Positions 8,302 through 14,805 of a stretch of 15,699 bases of DNA are shown here, piece by piece (positions within the stretch are counted from its first letter, which is position 1; the number at the start of each line of letters is the position of its first letter). The notes below the pieces were generated by a model. The model had not been told where the DNA came from. It was given only the letters and a program-made list of their open reading frames with translations, and made no database searches. A program made the position numbers and the translations under genes. The stretch is taken from NCBI GenBank assembly GCA_030049955.1, contig JASIJX010000562.1, positions 1 to 15,699 of the forward strand, written 5' to 3'. The stretch is from Acidobacteriaceae bacterium (lineage in GTDB: Bacteria > Acidobacteriota > Terriglobia > Terriglobales > Acidobacteriaceae).

Positions 8302-9927
8302 TTATAGCGACACGCCGCGCTTCCATGGGATGAAATCGACTTGGCCGCGCTGCTCGGAGTGGGTAAGACGTTCGCCGCTGGCTACTGCAATTGAAAGCTC
8401 CAGCAGTTTTTCAGCACAGTCCGCGATTGTCGCCTTACCTTCGACGATGGGACCGGCGTCGAAGTCGATGATGTCGTTCATGCGCTGGGCGAGCGCGGTG
8501 TTGGTGGAAATTTTTACCACTGGCGCGATGGGGCTGCCGGTGGGCGTGCCCAGGCCGGTGGTGAAGAGCACGATGTTGCAGCCGGCTCCAACCTGCGCGG
8601 TAACGCTTTCGACGTCGTTGCCGGGCGTGCACTGCAGCGTGAGACCGGAACGGCGAACGTACTCGGGATAATCGATGACGTCCGAGATGGGCGAGACGCC
8701 GCCCTTGCGCGCCGCGCCGGCCGACTTGATGGCGTCGGTGATGAGGCCGTCGCGAATGTTGCCTGCCGAGGGATTGAAGGCGAAGTCCGACTGCACGGCG
8801 CGCGCCCGCGCGGCGTAAGTCTGCATTAACGATGCAAAGCGCTCTGCCAATTCGTCTGTTGCGCAGCGGTTGATGAGCTCCTGTTCGACGCCGTGCAACT
8901 CGGGAAACTCGGAAAGCATGGTTTTGCCGCCCGCGCCGGCGACGACATCCGACACATATCCGACTGTTGGGTTTGCCGAGATGCCGCTAAAGCCATCCGA
9001 TCCGCCGCACTGCAGCCCGACGGTGAGCGCGGCGAGCGGGGCGGGCGCACGCTGGGCGCGGTTGGCGCCGGCGAGCGCGGCGAAGGTTTCGTCGATGGCG
9101 CGGCCGAGCAAAGCGCTCTCGGTTCCGGACTTCTGCTGATCGAAGACGAGCACCGGCTTGCGCATTGCGGGGTCGACACCGGAATCCAGCGCGCGAAGCT
9201 GCTCGAGCAGCAGGCCGGTCTGCGCGTTCTGGCAGCCAAGGCTGAGCACGGTTGCGCCGGCGACGTTGGGATGGTAAATGTAGCCGGCGAGCAGACCGCA
9301 AAGCGCCTGCGCATCCTGGCGCGTTCCGCCGCAGCCGAGTTGATGGGTGAGGAAGCGGATTCCGTCGAGGTTTGGGAAAATCTTGCTCCGCACGGGTTCC
9401 GCGTCAGAGCTCTCCCGGCCGATGAGTTGCCGCACGCGCCTGCGGTAAGCGGAGTTTGCGCGGCCGTAGCCAAGCTCTTCTTCGAGCGCGTCGCGCATCT
9501 GCTCCACGTTACGGTTTTCGCAGAAGACCAACGGCAGCACGATCCAATAATTGCGTGTGCCCACCTGGCCGTCGGCGCGGTGGTAGCCCATGAAGGTTCG
9601 GTTCTTCCATTGGGTTGAGTCGGGCGTGGCCGCCTGCGATGGACTGCGCCTGGTGGTATAGGCAGCAGTGCGGTGCCGAATGTTTGAGGTGGTCACCAGG
9701 CCGCCCTGCGCAATGGGATGCACCACCTCGCCAACAACCATGCCGTACATCACGATCAACTCGCCGGGTTGGAGCGCGGCGAGCGCCATCTTCTGCTTGG
9801 CGGGGATGGTCTCGGCAGGTCTGCAGGTTTGGCCCGAGCCATAGAGAACAGGCGCGCCCGGTTCGAGCGTGGCGAGGGCGACGAGGACGTTGTCGCGTGC
9901 ATCGAGTTGGAGAGCAACTTGGGACAT
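8302..9927 (-). CDS. uxaA: Altronate/galactarate dehydratase family protein (UxaA-like, with SAF domain)
   Basis: This is 541 aa from ATG 9927 (MSQVALQLDARDNVLVAL). In-frame starts at 9936 and 9939 add only 3-4 residues. The N-terminal SAF domain (about 1-85) carries the DNV.VAL opening found in UxaA and GarD. The remainder is the GD_AH_second/C-terminal catalytic region, with TFMGYHRADGQVGTRNYW, QLGCGGTRQDAQ, LSLGCQNAQ, LQCGGSDGFSGISANPTVG, SEFPELHGVE, LQCTPGNDVESVTAQVGAGC and GTPTGSPIAPVVKISTN. UxaA-type enzymes are iron-dependent and dehydrate D-altronate to 2-keto-3-deoxygluconate in hexuronate catabolism. Galactarate or a related sugar acid remains possible, since no other hexuronate gene is in the window. 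The product is somewhat longer than E. coli UxaA (495 aa). It follows glpF by 51 bp on the same strand and is probably co-transcribed with it. Confidence 0.85.
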   Translation of the reverse strand: MSQVALQLDARDNVLVALATLEPGAPVLYGSGQTCRPAETIPAKQKMALAALQPGELIVMYGMVVGEVVHPIAQGGLVTTSNIRHRTAAYTTRRSPSQAATPDSTQWKNRTFMGYHRADGQVGTRNYWIVLPLVFCENRNVEQMRDALEEELGYGRANSAYRRRVRQLIGRESSDAEPVRSKIFPNLDGIRFLTHQLGCGGTRQDAQALCGLLAGYIYHPNVAGATVLSLGCQNAQTGLLLEQLRALDSGVDPAMRKPVLVFDQQKSGTESALLGRAIDETFAALAGANRAQRAPAPLAALTVGLQCGGSDGFSGISANPTVGYVSDVVAGAGGKTMLSEFPELHGVEQELINRCATDELAERFASLMQTYAARARAVQSDFAFNPSAGNIRDGLITDAIKSAGAARKGGVSPISDVIDYPEYVRRSGLTLQCTPGNDVESVTAQVGAGCNIVLFTTGLGTPTGSPIAPVVKISTNTALAQRMNDIIDFDAGPIVEGKATIADCAEKLLELSIAVASGERLTHSEQRGQVDFIPWKRGVSL

Positions 9928-9978
9928 GGCGCACATCACAGGCCAGCATACATCCGGTGAACCGGTTGTGGTCTCGCG

Positions 9979-10707
9979 CTACGGCCGCGCAAAGTGCAGC
10001 AACAAACCGGCTAGCGCGCCGCCGACGAGGTCGCCAATGATCGGGATCGGCGCATATCTCCAATTCGATCCGCCTTTGCCGGGAATAGGCAATAGCGCGT
10101 GCATGATGCGCGGGCCCAGATCGCGCGCCGGGTTGATGGCATAGCCGGTTGTTCCTCCGAGCGAGAGGCCGATGCCCCATACCAGGCTGCCCACAAGCCA
10201 TGGACCGAGGCCGGCAGCCGGGCCGCTCATCGAAACGCCCTTTGAAAACATGCAGGCGGCGACGATGACCAGCACCATGGTGCCGACGATTTCACTAACG
10301 ATGTTCAGCAGCGGGCTGCGCACCGCGGCATTGGTGCAGAAGACGCCGAGCTTGGCCGCGGGGTCGGGTGTAAGGCGCCAGTGCGGCGCGTAATGCAGCG
10401 CCATCAGCGAGGCGCCGGTCATGGCGCCCAACAACTGCGCCGACCAGTAGATGAGCACCAGGGAAAAATCGCCGCTGGAGACCGCCGCGGCCAGTGTCAC
10501 AGCGGGGTTGATGTTGGCGCCGGGGCTGCCGAAGGCCTGCGCGACCATAACACCGCAAAGCACGGCCAAAGCCCAGCCAGTGGTGATCACCATCCAGCCG
10601 GAGTCGGCTGCGTACGACTTGCGCAGCGTTACTCCCGCGCACACGCCATTGCCCAGCAGCACCAGGACGAGCGTGCCCATGAATTCGCCCCACCACACAG
10701 AATGCAT
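9979..10707 (-). CDS. glpF: Aquaglyceroporin (MIP family, GlpF-like)
   Basis: This 242-aa inner-membrane channel starts at ATG 10707, with GGGAG 6 bp upstream on the - strand. Both hemi-helices with the NPA motifs are intact: GANINPAVT (N67-A69) and GYAINPARDLGP (N192-A194). The aspartate straight after the second NPAR (D196) marks the glycerol-conducting subgroup rather than strict water channels. By alignment with E. coli GlpF, the selectivity filter is W45, G180, Y189 and R195; E. coli has Trp, Gly, Phe, Arg, so a Phe-to-Tyr change is the only difference. Substrates would be glycerol or small polyols. No glycerol kinase or dehydrogenase is adjacent. The next gene in the unit is the sugar-acid dehydratase, an unusual partner. 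Confidence 0.93.
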   Translation of the reverse strand: MHSVWWGEFMGTLVLVLLGNGVCAGVTLRKSYAADSGWMVITTGWALAVLCGVMVAQAFGSPGANINPAVTLAAAVSSGDFSLVLIYWSAQLLGAMTGASLMALHYAPHWRLTPDPAAKLGVFCTNAAVRSPLLNIVSEIVGTMVLVIVAACMFSKGVSMSGPAAGLGPWLVGSLVWGIGLSLGGTTGYAINPARDLGPRIMHALLPIPGKGGSNWRYAPIPIIGDLVGGALAGLLLHFARP

Positions 10708-10842
10708 GAAAGCTCCCTCTCGATTTGCGCGGCTGCGCGGAGAGCAGCAGGACGCGATGAAGAAATAAATTTCGAGAACGGAACATTCTCGCCTGCCGGG
10801 GCGTGCCTAGCCAAGCGAGTTATGTTTGCGAGGCGTTGCCGA

Positions 10843-10866
10843 GCTGTCGGGCAATTGCCTGACAGC
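10843..10866. repeat. 24-bp near-perfect palindrome upstream of glpF and the small-protein run
   Basis: GCTGTC (10843-10848) and GACAGC (10861-10866) flank a self-complementary GGCAATTGCC (10850-10859). The only imperfect pair is G10849 with T10860, which still pairs as a wobble in RNA. Its position between divergent genes fits an operator; in RNA it would be an 11-to-12-bp hairpin. Confidence 0.7.
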
Positions 10867-10897
10867 GCCGTGTAGGACGATTCTCGACAGCCGCGCG

Positions 10898-10920
10898 GCA
10901 GTCTTCGAATCGAGGACTGC
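10898..10920. repeat. Inverted repeat with 10-bp stem
   Basis: GCAGTCTTCG (10898-10907) pairs with CGAGGACTGC (10911-10920) across AAT, with one T-G wobble. There is no T-run after it, so it is not a plain terminator. It lies 31 bp after the 24-bp palindrome and 8 bp before a third small stem, CCCGCG/CGCGGG (10929-10943). Confidence 0.6.
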
Positions 10921-11039
10921 GTGGCTAACCCGCGATACGCGGGGGTGCATCGGACAGGCATGGAAACAGGCCGGACAGAACGAAAAGAGAGGGCCGAAGT
11001 GCTGCGCCTGATCGACGTCCGCGCCTGACAAGGAGCCCC

Positions 11040-11309
11040 ATGAGGAAGCAATCGACGATGCATCGCAGCAGCCGGTCACCCGAAATCGAAACTCCCACAA
11101 CTACATTTCCCGCTCCAGTGAGAACCGAAACCCAACCGAAGGGTCTGCATGCACGCGACCGCGCCAGACCTACGCACCTAGATACCGGCGCAGCAGAATC
11201 GCACACGCAGCCGGTGGATATGCCGCGTCACACGGATACAGCATCGACGAGCTCAGACCAGTCGGATGCCTCGGCGGGACCGGGCGGTTCACGAACGCGG
11301 CCGCACTGA
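11040..11309 (+). CDS. Small hydrophilic, probably disordered protein (paralogue of the one at 11679)
   Basis: I do not recognise this 89-aa protein. ATG 11040 follows AAGGAG (11030-11035) at 4-bp spacing. It lacks hydrophobic segments and cysteine, and is rich in Thr, Ser, Arg, His, Pro and Gln, so it is probably disordered. The stretch THLDTGAAESHTQP (residues about 45-58) with a following PRH recurs as AHLDSGAAEPHTKP and LRH in the protein at 11679-11888. That conservation in two separate frames is the best evidence that both are translated. It is the first gene of a same-strand run leading to the baeRF gene, with 76 bp before the next start. Function is unknown; hydrophilin-like stress protection is a guess from composition. 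Confidence 0.6.
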   Translation: MRKQSTMHRSSRSPEIETPTTTFPAPVRTETQPKGLHARDRARPTHLDTGAAESHTQPVDMPRHTDTASTSSDQSDASAGPGGSRTRPH

Positions 11310-11385
11310 GCGGCACTTGCAGGCGGGCGAGATTGGTGGCGAAGGACGCAAGGGTAGGGACAGATTGATGGCGCAGGAGGGATTT

Positions 11386-11682
11386 ATGGCACAGAAGAAG
11401 AGCGAAGCGAACAACGCGCTGCAGCGTGATCTGGCCTCCTGTTATGGCGACGGGCACTGGCCGATTCCTGTGGCCGGCGAAGACCGCAACGAGTCTGTGT
11501 ATCGCAACCCGGTGGGCGCGCAAAGCGGCTACACACTAGAAGGGCAACGCACGGGGCCCTGCGAAGCCGAGCGGGCAGGCAGCGAGTCGCCGCGGCGCGG
11601 AACGACCGCGATAAGAGCCGCGATAAAGGCCGCGATAAAGCGTAAGACACATGCATGGGTTGAGGAGCCAAAAGGACGATGA
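11386..11682 (+). CDS. 98-aa hydrophilic protein with a short C-terminal helix repeat
   Basis: I do not recognise this protein. ATG 11386 follows a near-ideal AGGAGGG (11375-11381) at 4-bp spacing, which decides the start over earlier in-frame ATGs such as 11368. The N-terminal half reads MAQKKSEANNALQRDLASCY and then GDGHWPIPVAGEDRNESVYR. The Gly/Pro/Tyr-bearing middle looks partly ordered. The C-terminus holds AIRAAIKAAIKRKTHAW, a basic amphipathic helix encoded by three 12-bp tandem repeats (11606-11641). Its stop overlaps the next start as ATGA (11679-11682), which indicates translational coupling. There are two cysteines and no membrane segment or signal peptide. Function is unknown. Confidence 0.65.
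   Translation: MAQKKSEANNALQRDLASCYGDGHWPIPVAGEDRNESVYRNPVGAQSGYTLEGQRTGPCEAERAGSESPRRGTTAIRAAIKAAIKRKTHAWVEEPKGR
11606..11641 (+). repeat. Three 12-bp tandem repeats inside the 98-aa protein gene
   Basis: CCGCGATAAGAG, CCGCGATAAAGG and CCGCGATAAAGC follow one another without gaps. They are in frame and encode the four-residue repeat AIRA-AIKA-AIKR, so copy changes would lengthen or shorten a basic helix by about one turn without a frameshift. Confidence 0.8.
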
Positions 11683-11888
11683 CGAGCAAAGCGACTGAAC
11701 GAAGCAACGACAATCCTGTCCGCGAACACGAGCCGCAGGTTCCACCGGGGCAGCCGCATGCGGGGCACAGGCACTCGCAGGCGGCGCATCTCGACTCTGG
11801 TGCGGCAGAGCCGCACACCAAACCGGCTGGAAACTTGCGGCACGGACCGTATCACGGTCCTTATTCGGGTGGGCGCAAGCAGCCGTGA
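11679..11888 (+). CDS. 69-aa His/Pro/Gly-rich small protein (paralogue of the one at 11040)
   Basis: I do not recognise this protein. ATG 11679 overlaps the preceding TGA by two bases (ATGA), with AAGGA just upstream, so it is translationally coupled to the 98-aa gene. Eight of its 69 residues are histidine, concentrated in QPHAGHRHSQAAHLDSG and LRHGPYHGPYSGG; this could bind metal, but no defined motif is present. The central AHLDSGAAEPHTKP matches the protein at 11040-11309. There is no hydrophobic segment and no cysteine, so it is probably disordered. Near its 3' end GGACCGT/ACGGTCC (11844-11860) can form a 7-bp hairpin followed by TTATT, which might lower expression of genes further downstream. 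Function is unknown. Confidence 0.65.
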   Translation: MTSKATERSNDNPVREHEPQVPPGQPHAGHRHSQAAHLDSGAAEPHTKPAGNLRHGPYHGPYSGGRKQP

Positions 11889-11965
11889 GAGGCTTGCCAG
11901 CCCATAAGGAAAGCGGGGCGAACGGCATCGGCGCCGTTTCGCGGGGAGTTTCATCGGAGTTCATT

Positions 11966-12340
11966 ATGGCGGTGCAGAAGAGTCCGCATACGCAGTCTCA
12001 GCAAAACACGCACTTTGCGCAAACCGACCTTGACGCCAACGTGCCCGAGCAGCGGCTCGGCACTGGCCGCGACGCTCAAACCTACGAGAATTATGAAGGC
12101 GCGCAGATGGGAGCGCAGCGCTCGCCGCGGCGGATGCCTGCGTCGGCGCATCCGCTCAACGTGGAGCCGCAGTCGGCGGCGTTTGAAGGGTCGCTGCGCA
12201 GCCGCATTTTCGATGATGCCGACAAGCAGGGCATCTCGTCGCGTTCCAGCCGGGCAGAACGGCCCGGTCAGCGTAAGGTGGTGAGCGCGCGCACCGACGC
12301 GCGTGCGGGAGTAAATCATGCAGCCAGGAAATCGGACTGA
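11966..12340 (+). CDS. 124-aa hydrophilic, probably disordered protein
   Basis: I do not recognise this protein. ATG 11966 has GGAG (11956-11959) 6 bp upstream. A GTG at 11885 overlapping the previous stop (GTGA) is a less likely alternative that would add 27 residues and has no ribosome binding site. The product begins MAVQKSPHTQSQQNTHFAQT and is dominated by Gln, Arg, Ser, Ala and Asp. It has no cysteine, no hydrophobic helix and only scattered aromatic residues. The segment SAAFEGSLRSRIFDDADKQG is the only part that looks able to form a helix, a possible binding motif in a disordered chain. It lies 43 bp before the baeRF gene on the same strand and is probably in the same operon. Function is unknown. 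Confidence 0.6.
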   Translation: MAVQKSPHTQSQQNTHFAQTDLDANVPEQRLGTGRDAQTYENYEGAQMGAQRSPRRMPASAHPLNVEPQSAAFEGSLRSRIFDDADKQGISSRSSRAERPGQRKVVSARTDARAGVNHAARKSD

Positions 12341-12383
12341 TTCGAAGCCGCGAATTCGAATCCAGATACATGCGAGGTGAATC

Positions 12384-13607
12384 TTGGGGCCGCGAAGCGA
12401 GTTGACGCGCGAAGAATTGAACCAACTGGCGGAGTTCTGGAGCGAGGAGAACGACGCCCTTTCCGTATATTTCCAGCCGCCCGCAACCTCCGAGCTTGCC
12501 CACCGCGAAGAGCCGGTAATAGCCAAGGAAAACATCCAGCAAAAGCTGCGAAGCCTGCAGGGCAGCAGTGCGGCCGACCGCAAGGACATTCGACGCGTAA
12601 TCGAGACGATTGGCGATATGCGGGGCAATCACCGGAAATGCAAAATCATCTTTGCCTGCGCTGCGCAGAACTTCTGGCGCGAGTATGATCTGCCGGGCGA
12701 TTTCGGGGTGCGGCTCGAGGTGGGAAGCTCATTTATGCTGGCGCCTCTAGTGACGCAGCAGCAGATGCGGCGGCGTTACTCAATCGCGCTTGCTGACCGG
12801 CACCGAGCGCGGCTGCTGCTGCTTGAAGCGCGCGAGATTGTGGAGCAGGATCCGGTGCTCGAGGCCGAAGAAGGGCTCGAGAAGCTGCGCACCACCGGCG
12901 CGCGCAAGTCGGTCCACATTGAGCGCAAGAAAGAAGAACGGGTGCGGCGGCACTACGCGTATCTGATGGACCTGTTGCTGCACTTTTACGAACACGGCGA
13001 TTTCGACGGGCTGATCATCGGCTGTCGCAGCGAAACGTGGCCTGAGATCGAAGCGGAGCTGCACCCCGAGTTGGCGCGCGTGCTTGCCGGCCGCTTTACG
13101 TGCGATCCCGGGCAGGCGACGCAGCAGGAAATCGCCGAAAAGGCGCAGGCGATTATCGATGAATACGACCGCCGGGAAGAAGAGACTTTGCTTCTGCGAG
13201 TGGCCGGCGGCGCTGCTTCCGGCGGGCTGGGCGCGCTCGGCTATGAGAGGGTGTTGGATGCCCTGGAAAAGCATGAGGTGCGCATGCTGCTGTTTCCGGC
13301 CAACCATGACGGCCGCGAAAAGCCGGTCTCTCTCTGCTCAAATTGCGGGCATCTGGAATTGGACAATCTGAATATGGGCGAGCCGGCGGCATGCGGCCTG
13401 TGCGGAGGGAGCATGCGGCGTTTCGCGTATCCCGAGGAGGCGCTGTTGCGGCATGCCCTGGGCCGCTCGATCCAGGCCCGCTCGATTAAGGCTCCGTCGA
13501 TTGAGATGAGGATGCTGACCTGGACGCGTCTTGCACCAGATCAGCAGGTGGGAGCGTGGCTGCGCTTCCGCGCGCACCGCAACACGCCGCTGGCAATAGC
13601 CGGCTGA
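12384..13607 (+). CDS. Bacterial archaeo-eukaryotic release factor-like protein (baeRF) with zinc ribbon
   Basis: This 407-aa protein starts at TTG 12384, with GAGGTGA (12374-12380) just before it. No in-frame ATG exists nearby upstream, and the sequence MGPRSELTREELNQLAEF is a natural start. It has the three-part layout of archaeal/eukaryotic release factor 1: an N-terminal domain (about 15-125), a middle domain (about 130-240, RHRARLLLLEA ... FDGLIIGCRSETWPEIEAEL) and a C-terminal Pelota-like domain (about 260-345, GGLGALGYERVLDALEKHEV). The last contains a zinc ribbon formed by C318/C321 and C337/C340. The GGQ tripeptide that releases peptides is absent: KSVHIERKKEERVRRHY stands in its place. 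It therefore probably does not terminate translation. Bacterial members are proposed to act in ribosome rescue or stress. I think of baeRF family 10, but the family number is uncertain. Confidence 0.82.
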   Translation: MGPRSELTREELNQLAEFWSEENDALSVYFQPPATSELAHREEPVIAKENIQQKLRSLQGSSAADRKDIRRVIETIGDMRGNHRKCKIIFACAAQNFWREYDLPGDFGVRLEVGSSFMLAPLVTQQQMRRRYSIALADRHRARLLLLEAREIVEQDPVLEAEEGLEKLRTTGARKSVHIERKKEERVRRHYAYLMDLLLHFYEHGDFDGLIIGCRSETWPEIEAELHPELARVLAGRFTCDPGQATQQEIAEKAQAIIDEYDRREEETLLLRVAGGAASGGLGALGYERVLDALEKHEVRMLLFPANHDGREKPVSLCSNCGHLELDNLNMGEPAACGLCGGSMRRFAYPEEALLRHALGRSIQARSIKAPSIEMRMLTWTRLAPDQQVGAWLRFRAHRNTPLAIAG

Positions 13608-13615
13608 GAGCCGGC
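13599..13615. terminator. Hairpin overlapping the baeRF stop codon, possible bidirectional terminator
   Basis: GCCGGCT (13599-13605) pairs with AGCCGGC (13609-13615) around GAG; the stop codon TGA (13605-13607) is part of it. GGAACGCTTTT follows on the + strand, a weak T-run. It lies between the convergent ends of the baeRF gene and the - strand gene ending at 13636, and could serve both. Confidence 0.45.
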
Positions 13616-13635
13616 GGAACGCTTTTGCATTCGGG

Positions 13636-13950
13636 CTATGCGGCTTTTTTCGAGCGCGAGCGCGGCTTGGCTATAGGGCTCTTTTCCTTTTTCAGGGTGT
13701 CCGGTTTCAGGGTGTTCTCAACCGGTTGCCCCGAACTGGCCGCGGAGCTGGTGTCGACCGGTTCATCGCCGAAATCCCTGGCGCCGTAGTCGTAGTCAGT
13801 GCCACCGTCTTCGTTCTGCTTCTCCTGAGGGATGCTGGTGCGCTCTGCCTCATTGGTCTGCCAGCCTTGCTCCCGCGCACGTTCGCTGGCAAGGCCCGAA
13901 GTGTGGGGCGTAAAACCTGCAGGCTCGCGCTTCTCGAATTTTTTCGCCAT
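13636..13950 (-). CDS. 104-aa acidic/basic patterned, probably disordered protein
   Basis: I do not recognise this protein. ATG 13950 has a perfect GGAGGT (plus-strand ACCTCC at 13959-13964) 8 bp upstream, which selects it over the much longer upstream-extended frame. The product begins MAKKFEKREPAGFTPHTSGL. An acidic middle (EDGGTDYDYGARDFGDEPVD, about 47-66) and a basic Lys/Arg/Ser tail ending SRSKKAA follow. The SGLASERAREQGWQTNEAER stretch looks helical. There is no cysteine, signal peptide or membrane helix. It is divergent from the gene at 14075 (124 bp between starts) and convergent with the baeRF gene. The strong ribosome binding site and charge-patterned composition argue for a real, well-translated protein; function is unknown. 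Confidence 0.7.
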   Translation of the reverse strand: MAKKFEKREPAGFTPHTSGLASERAREQGWQTNEAERTSIPQEKQNEDGGTDYDYGARDFGDEPVDTSSAASSGQPVENTLKPDTLKKEKSPIAKPRSRSKKAA

Positions 13951-14074
13951 GGCGGCGCACCTCCGGATGGGGGGTGAGATGGAGAGCGGCAACCGCAGGA
14001 TGCCCGCGCATGCGCTGCGCAAGGGCAACTTCTGCGCGTTCATGCGCTTCCGAATTGGACAGGGATGGTGTGCT

Positions 14075-14542
14075 ATGGCCGGGAATGGCGAAAAGAAACA
14101 CGATAAGCACGAGGATAGCGGCGTTACGCCTCGCAGAAAGAAAAAAGAAAGCGCCAAAACCGGAGAGCAGGCACGGAGCCACAGCGACGCGGGCGCTCTG
14201 CGGGAGCCGTGGCAGATGGAGAACACTTGCGGCGATGAGGTGAGCGTGCCGGCGATTCATCACGTGGGGCCGACGCTCGAATCCGATCCGGAGTTTAACG
14301 ACATACCTTCATCGGGCCCAACGCCGGAGGCGATCATCGCCAAGATAGGCGCTCCTCTGCCAGGTGAGGGAGTCGACCGCGACATCGACGCACTGCCCGA
14401 GCTGGAGAACAAGGCGGCCGGGGGTGAACGGCTGCGCACGCGGCTGCCGGGCGATACCAGCTCCGACCCGCACACCGACCTGGACCTGGGTAGCGCCGCA
14501 ACCTTGCAGCATCGCGGCAGAGGCAAGCATCGCGCAGCCTGA
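14075..14542 (+). CDS. 155-aa hydrophilic, probably disordered protein
   Basis: I do not recognise this protein. ATG 14075 has AGGGA (14061-14065) 9 bp upstream; the frame is open further upstream, but that stretch is antisense to the divergent gene. The N-terminus is very charged (MAGNGEKKHDKHEDSGVTPR, then RKKKESAK). A middle part (about 58-112), with VGPTLESDPEFNDIP, AIIAKIGAPLPGEGVDRDID and ALPELE, looks the most conserved in style and may fold on binding. The tail is HTDLDLGSAATLQHRGRGKH, faintly like the HLDxGAA motif of the two paralogues at 11040 and 11679. There is one cysteine and no membrane helix. Function is unknown; its setting suggests it belongs with the other small proteins around the baeRF gene. 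Confidence 0.65.
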   Translation: MAGNGEKKHDKHEDSGVTPRRKKKESAKTGEQARSHSDAGALREPWQMENTCGDEVSVPAIHHVGPTLESDPEFNDIPSSGPTPEAIIAKIGAPLPGEGVDRDIDALPELENKAAGGERLRTRLPGDTSSDPHTDLDLGSAATLQHRGRGKHRAA

Positions 14543-14805
14543 GCCGCATCAGGATTGTGCAACTGGATTCAAGGCGGCACGATTCCGGCGTTCAAGTGCG
14601 AGCTTGTGGCTGCGGGCGCGATCCGCCGATTCACCTTGCCCCAGCGAATGCTTCATCCGCCGAGGGAGCGCATTTCTTCCCACGAGACATTCCACCATTT
14701 CTTTACTGCGCAGGATATAGGATCGCAGTTACTATTTTTGCGGAGTGCAGCCGGGCAGGCGCCGCGGTACTGCGAGACATGTGCCGTCTGGCGAAAGGAG
14801 GATGG
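14543..14805. other. Intergenic region before the asparaginase gene
   Basis: These 263 bp separate the last small protein from the asparaginase gene. The final third is AT-richer (14695-14740, with TATAGG at 14715 and TACTATTTTT after it) and probably holds the promoter, but no -35 at correct spacing could be assigned. An 84-codon frame from a TTG at 14555 covers it and ends inside the next gene's start; I do not consider it a gene. Confidence 0.4.

Larger units (their letters stand above)
10708..11039. other. Divergent intergenic region rich in inverted repeats
   Basis: These 332 bp lie between the - strand glpF unit and the + strand small-protein run, so both promoters should be here. I see no credible protein gene and no -35/-10 pair I would defend. 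Four inverted repeats crowd into 10773-10943: CGAGAA/TTCTCG (10773-10791), a 24-bp near-palindrome (10843-10866), a 10-bp stem (10898-10920) and a 6-bp stem (10929-10943). An operator cluster or a structured leader/small RNA would explain them. Confidence 0.6.

Noticed and set aside
8893..9618. 241-codon open frame on the + strand
   Set aside because: Antisense to the dehydratase with its full set of family motifs; composition is Gly/Ala/Glu-skewed and without domain features.
10780..10806. GGAACA as an ECF-sigma -35 element for the small-protein run
   Set aside because: No matching -10 motif at 16-17 bp spacing; GAAC-type matches are common by chance.
12370..12405. 11-codon ATG frame overlapping the baeRF start
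   Set aside because: No ribosome binding site of its own; the GAGGTGA lies inside it and serves the TTG start of baeRF. A leader-peptide role cannot be shown.
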